DNA of 19,034 bases from Mageeibacillus sp. UBA5770 (GTDB lineage: Bacteria; Bacillota_A; Clostridia; Saccharofermentanales; Saccharofermentanaceae): NCBI GenBank assembly GCA_002418705.1, contig DIEQ01000118.1, positions 1-19,034 on the forward strand, given 5' to 3'. The translations under genes and the position numbers were made by a program. Shown one piece after another: positions 16,509 to 19,034 of the stretch. The notes beneath the pieces are model-generated. The model was given only the letters and a program-made list of their open reading frames with translations. It was not told where the DNA came from and searched no databases. How positions within the stretch are numbered: position 1 is the first letter of the stretch; the number at the start of each line of letters is the position of its first letter.

Positions 16509-17738
16509 ATGATTGAATTGAACCATAATTTCCAGAAATTGCCCGGGAACTATCTATTTGCAACAATTGCGAAGAAAGTAAAAGAATTTTCTGCGGCGAA
16601 TCCGGATAAGAACCTGATCCGCCTGGGAATCGGAGATGTAACAAGACCTCTGGCTCCGGCGGTTATTTCCGCCATGCAGGCTGCTGTGCTCGAAATGGCT
16701 GACGGCAGGACTTTTCACGGCTACGGACCTGATTTCGGATATGATTTCCTGGTTAATGCGATCGCGGAGCATGACTTTGCAAGCCGCGGCGTTACCATCG
16801 ACACGGATGAAATCTTTGTAAGTGACGGCTGCAAGAGTGACTCCGGCAATATCGGGGATATTTTCGCGCTCGATAATTATGTGGCCGTATGTGATCCGGT
16901 ATATCCTGTATATGTTGATACGAATGTCATGGCCGGCCGTGCGGGCGAATATAATCCCGAGACCGGGCTGTGGTCCAATTTCCTGTATCTCAAGTGTGAA
17001 GAGAAGAACGGCTTCATCCCCCAGGTTCCCGAAATTACTGCCGGGGAGAGAACACCTGATTTGATTTACCTGTGCTTTCCCAATAATCCGAGCGGCGCTG
17101 CGATTGGATATGAAGGCCTGACAGCCTGGGTTGAATATGCCCGGAAGGTCGGCGCGGTCATCCTTTATGATGCTGCCTACGAAGCCTTTATTTCTGAGGA
17201 TCTTCCCCATACTATCTATGAGATTCCCGGCGCCAGGGAATGTGCGATTGAACTCAGGAGTTTCTCAAAAACGGCAGGATTTACAGGCATACGCTGCGGA
17301 TACACGATTGTCCCGAAGCAGCTTGTAAAAGACGGCGTTCGTGTCAGGGACCTGTGGGCAAGACGCCAGGCAACGAAATTCAACGGCGTGTCGTATATCA
17401 CCCAGCGTGCAGCAGCTGCCATCTATACTCCTGAGGGTAAAGAGCAGACGAAGGCAACGATCTCCATCTATATGGAGAATGCAAGAATCCTGCGTGAGGG
17501 ACTTGCCGCTATGGGGTATCAGGTATCGGGCGGAATAAATGCCCCCTATATCTGGATGAAAACGCAGGACGGTATGACATCATGGGAATTTTTCGATTAT
17601 CTCTTAAGTGAAGCAAATGTCGTCGGTACGCCGGGTTCGGGATTCGGCCCCTGCGGCGAAGGCTATTTCAGGCTGACTGCGTTCGGATCGAAGGAGGCTT
17701 CTGAGGAAGCACTCCGCAGAATTGCCGCCCTCAAGTAA
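16509..17738 (+). CDS. dapL: LL-diaminopimelate aminotransferase
   Basis: DapL is a PLP class I/II aminotransferase that makes LL-diaminopimelate directly from tetrahydrodipicolinate and glutamate, bypassing the succinylase/acetylase routes. Its product is the substrate of DapF next door. At 409 residues it is of normal length (about 410). Seen: the family start MIELNHNFQKLPGNYLF, RLGIGDVTRPL (38-48), GYGPDFGY, DGCKSDSGN (106-114), FPNNPSGA (190-197), YDAAYEAFI (220-228), the PLP lysine Lys254 in SFSKTAGFTG, and RCGYT. In-frame starts at 16461 and 16491 exist; AAAGGA before 16509 and the family start decide. Two hairpins and a terminator separate it from dapF. The nearest promoter was not identified. 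Confidence 0.96.
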   Translation: MIELNHNFQKLPGNYLFATIAKKVKEFSAANPDKNLIRLGIGDVTRPLAPAVISAMQAAVLEMADGRTFHGYGPDFGYDFLVNAIAEHDFASRGVTIDTDEIFVSDGCKSDSGNIGDIFALDNYVAVCDPVYPVYVDTNVMAGRAGEYNPETGLWSNFLYLKCEEKNGFIPQVPEITAGERTPDLIYLCFPNNPSGAAIGYEGLTAWVEYARKVGAVILYDAAYEAFISEDLPHTIYEIPGARECAIELRSFSKTAGFTGIRCGYTIVPKQLVKDGVRVRDLWARRQATKFNGVSYITQRAAAAIYTPEGKEQTKATISIYMENARILREGLAAMGYQVSGGINAPYIWMKTQDGMTSWEFFDYLLSEANVVGTPGSGFGPCGEGYFRLTAFGSKEASEEALRRIAALK

Positions 17739-17797
17739 TATCGAGGTCTGTGCAAACCGCATAAAACGTTCTGAAATGCCTTGGTTTGGCGCTAAAA

Positions 17798-17839
17798 CAC
17801 ACCTTACAAATTGACACTGTAAGGTGTGCCCTATATAAT
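17798..17839 (+). promoter_or_regulatory. Perfect-consensus purA promoter with a dyad over the -35
   Basis: TTGACA (17811-17816) and TATAAT (17834-17839) are separated by 17 bp, a perfect sigma-A promoter. CACACCTTACA (17798-17808) and its exact complement TGTAAGGTGTG (17818-17828) flank the -35 with a 9-bp spacer, so the right arm lies between -35 and -10. This has the form of a repressor operator. It does not match the Bacillus PurR box, TnrA/GlnR box or other motifs I know. Confidence 0.9.
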
Positions 17840-17850
17840 GGTTAGGGCAA

Positions 17851-17890
17851 GGATTCCTCGAGTGAGTATTGCTCGGGGAATTCTTTTTTT
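17851..17890 (+). terminator. Intrinsic terminator in the purA leader
   Basis: GGATTCCTCGAG (17851-17862) pairs with CTCGGGGAATTC (17872-17883) over 12 bp including two G-U pairs, with a 9-nt loop and seven T residues. It begins about 5 nt after the expected purA transcription start, so it could attenuate purA as well as end dapL transcripts. Confidence 0.88.
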
Positions 17891-17921
17891 ATTGGAACGA
17901 TGTTGATTTGAGGCAAACGAC

Positions 17922-17955
17922 AAGGCAGCATTATGAGATTCATGTATGTTGCCTT
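17922..17955 (+). promoter_or_regulatory. Second stem-loop in the purA leader, before the ribosome-binding site
   Basis: AAGGCAGCAT (17922-17931) pairs with ATGTTGCCTT (17946-17955), 10 bp with one G-U, and a 14-nt loop. AGGCAA at 17911-17916 could compete for the 3' arm (TTGCCT). It ends about 11 nt before AGGAGG of purA. Its function is unknown. Confidence 0.45.
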
Positions 17956-17979
17956 TCGCGTTAACAGGAGGTCATTTAT

Positions 17980-19034
17980 ATGGTCAAAGCAATTGTTGGA
18001 GCGAACTGGGGCGACGAAGGAAAAGGCAAAATCACGGATATGTTTGCTGCCGAGTCTGATATTGTTATCCGTTTTCAGGGCGGTGCCAATGCAGGACATA
18101 CGATTATTAACGAGTACGGCAAATTTGCACTTCATCAGCTTCCTTCCGGTGTTTTTCATAAGAGAATCACCAATATTATCGGCAACGGCGTTGCACTCAA
18201 CATCCCCAAGCTCAAAGAAGAAATAGCACATGTAGTAGAAGGCGGCGTGCCTACACCGAATCTTATGATTTCGGACCGTACGCAGATCGTAATGCCATAC
18301 CATGTTCTTTTTGACCAGTACGAAGAAGAGCGCCTCGGCGGTAAGGCTTTCGGCTCTACCAAATCAGGAATCGCTCCTTTTTATTCCGACAAATATGCCA
18401 AAATCGGTTTCCAGGTCTGTGAGCTTTTCGAAGAAGAAGCATTAAAAGAGAAATTGATTTCAGTCCTCACGCTGAAGAATACACTTTTGGAGCACCTCTA
18501 CCATAAGCCGATTCTCGATGCGGACACACTGTTTGCAGATCTGATGAACTACAGGGAAATAATTGCTCCTTATATTGCCGATACCGGCGCTTTCCTTTAT
18601 CAGGCCATCAAAGACGGCAAGAAAATACTTCTCGAAGGCCAGCTCGGTTCCATGAAGGATCCCGATCACGGCATTTATCCGATGGTTACTTCTTCCTCGA
18701 CCCTTGCCGGCTTCGGTACGGTGGGTGCGGGAATTCCCCCTTATGAGATCAAAGAAATCGTCGCTGTCGTCAAGGCTTACTCATCAGCGGTCGGCGCAGG
18801 CGCTTTTACAAGTGAGATTTTCGGCGACGAAGCAGGTGAGCTTCGCAAGCGCGGCGGAGATGCCGGCGAATACGGCGCAACAACAGGACGCCCGAGAAGA
18901 ATGGGCTGGTTTGACTGCGTAGCTTCCCGTTACGGCTGCCGTGTACAGGGTGCAACCGATGTCGCCCTTACAGCGATTGACTGCCTTAGCTATCTCGATG
19001 AGATTCCGATGTGCGTCGCCTATGAGATCGACGG
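17980..19034 (+). CDS. purA: Adenylosuccinate synthase (5' part, runs off the window)
   Basis: PurA joins IMP and aspartate with GTP to form adenylosuccinate, the first committed step to AMP. The first 351 codons are present. Seen: NWGDEGKGK (9-17) with catalytic Asp12, AGHTI with His40, STKSGIAPFY (126-135), LEGQLGSMKDPDHGIYP (218-234), and the aspartate loop GATTGRPRR (299-307). Several motifs differ from the E. coli/Bacillus form: TTGRGIGPAY is here STKSGIAPFY, EGAQGTLLD is EGQLGSMKD, and the lysine at 141 stands where E. coli has Arg143. This looks like a distinct clostridial-type PurA branch, with the catalytic Asp and His kept. AGGAGG before ATG 17980 fixes the start. Promoter, operator-like dyad, terminator and a second stem-loop precede it. 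Confidence 0.96.
   Translation, partial: MVKAIVGANWGDEGKGKITDMFAAESDIVIRFQGGANAGHTIINEYGKFALHQLPSGVFHKRITNIIGNGVALNIPKLKEEIAHVVEGGVPTPNLMISDRTQIVMPYHVLFDQYEEERLGGKAFGSTKSGIAPFYSDKYAKIGFQVCELFEEEALKEKLISVLTLKNTLLEHLYHKPILDADTLFADLMNYREIIAPYIADTGAFLYQAIKDGKKILLEGQLGSMKDPDHGIYPMVTSSSTLAGFGTVGAGIPPYEIKEIVAVVKAYSSAVGAGAFTSEIFGDEAGELRKRGGDAGEYGATTGRPRRMGWFDCVASRYGCRVQGATDVALTAIDCLSYLDEIPMCVAYEID

Noticed and set aside
16033..16644. 203-codon minus-strand frame over dapF and the dapF-dapL gap
   Set aside because: Antisense to dapF and to the terminator; no family resemblance.
17830..17979. Purine riboswitch or Bacillus PurR box before purA
   Set aside because: The TATAATGG string is the promoter -10; the conserved three-way-junction loops of the purine riboswitch are absent, and the dyad does not match the PurR box.

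Overview
The window looks like the chromosomal replication-origin region of a low-to-mid-GC Firmicute, most likely a member of class Clostridia. The evidence is a dnaA-dnaN-recF-remB-gyrB block, TGTTTCACGTGAAACA parS sites, LL-diaminopimelate aminotransferase, MurT/GatD, and an ANTAR regulator placed behind glnA. I cannot name the genus from sequence alone.

Layout. From about 8.7 kb leftward every gene is on the minus strand: dnaA, dnaN, recF, a remB/yaaB-like DUF370 gene, gyrB, parA and the 5' part of parB, which is cut by the window edge. The dnaA-dnaN intergenic region (6837-7327) carries DnaA boxes next to very AT-rich DNA and is the probable oriC. The gyrB-parA gap (about 500 bp) holds a gyrB terminator and three perfect parS sites. 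From 8.87 kb rightward every gene is on the plus strand: a membrane-anchored sortase, carA, murT and gatD (4-bp and near overlaps), glnA, an ANTAR-domain regulator, dapF, dapL and purA (cut by the right edge). Transcription therefore diverges from the dnaA/sortase gap.

How the genes work together. The left arm supplies initiation (DnaA, beta clamp), repair (RecF), supercoiling (GyrB) and origin segregation (ParA/ParB on parS). The right arm joins glutamine metabolism to cell-wall precursor chemistry. GlnA makes glutamine. CarA and GatD are glutamine amidotransferase subunits. MurT/GatD amidates the D-Glu of lipid II. DapF and DapL supply meso-diaminopimelate, the residue that would follow that D-isoglutamine.

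The protein families are all known and I see no clearly new multi-gene system. The less ordinary signals are in the non-coding DNA and gene order: parS sites inside longer nested palindromes; a hairpin between a Shine-Dalgarno-like sequence and the parB start; an origin neighbourhood lacking the usual rpmH-rnpA side; a perfect-consensus purA promoter whose -35 box lies inside an 11-bp dyad; glnA and purA promoters each followed almost at once by an intrinsic terminator; and two mutually exclusive hairpins before dapL. All positions and pairings were read by eye; no folding, alignment or database search was run.
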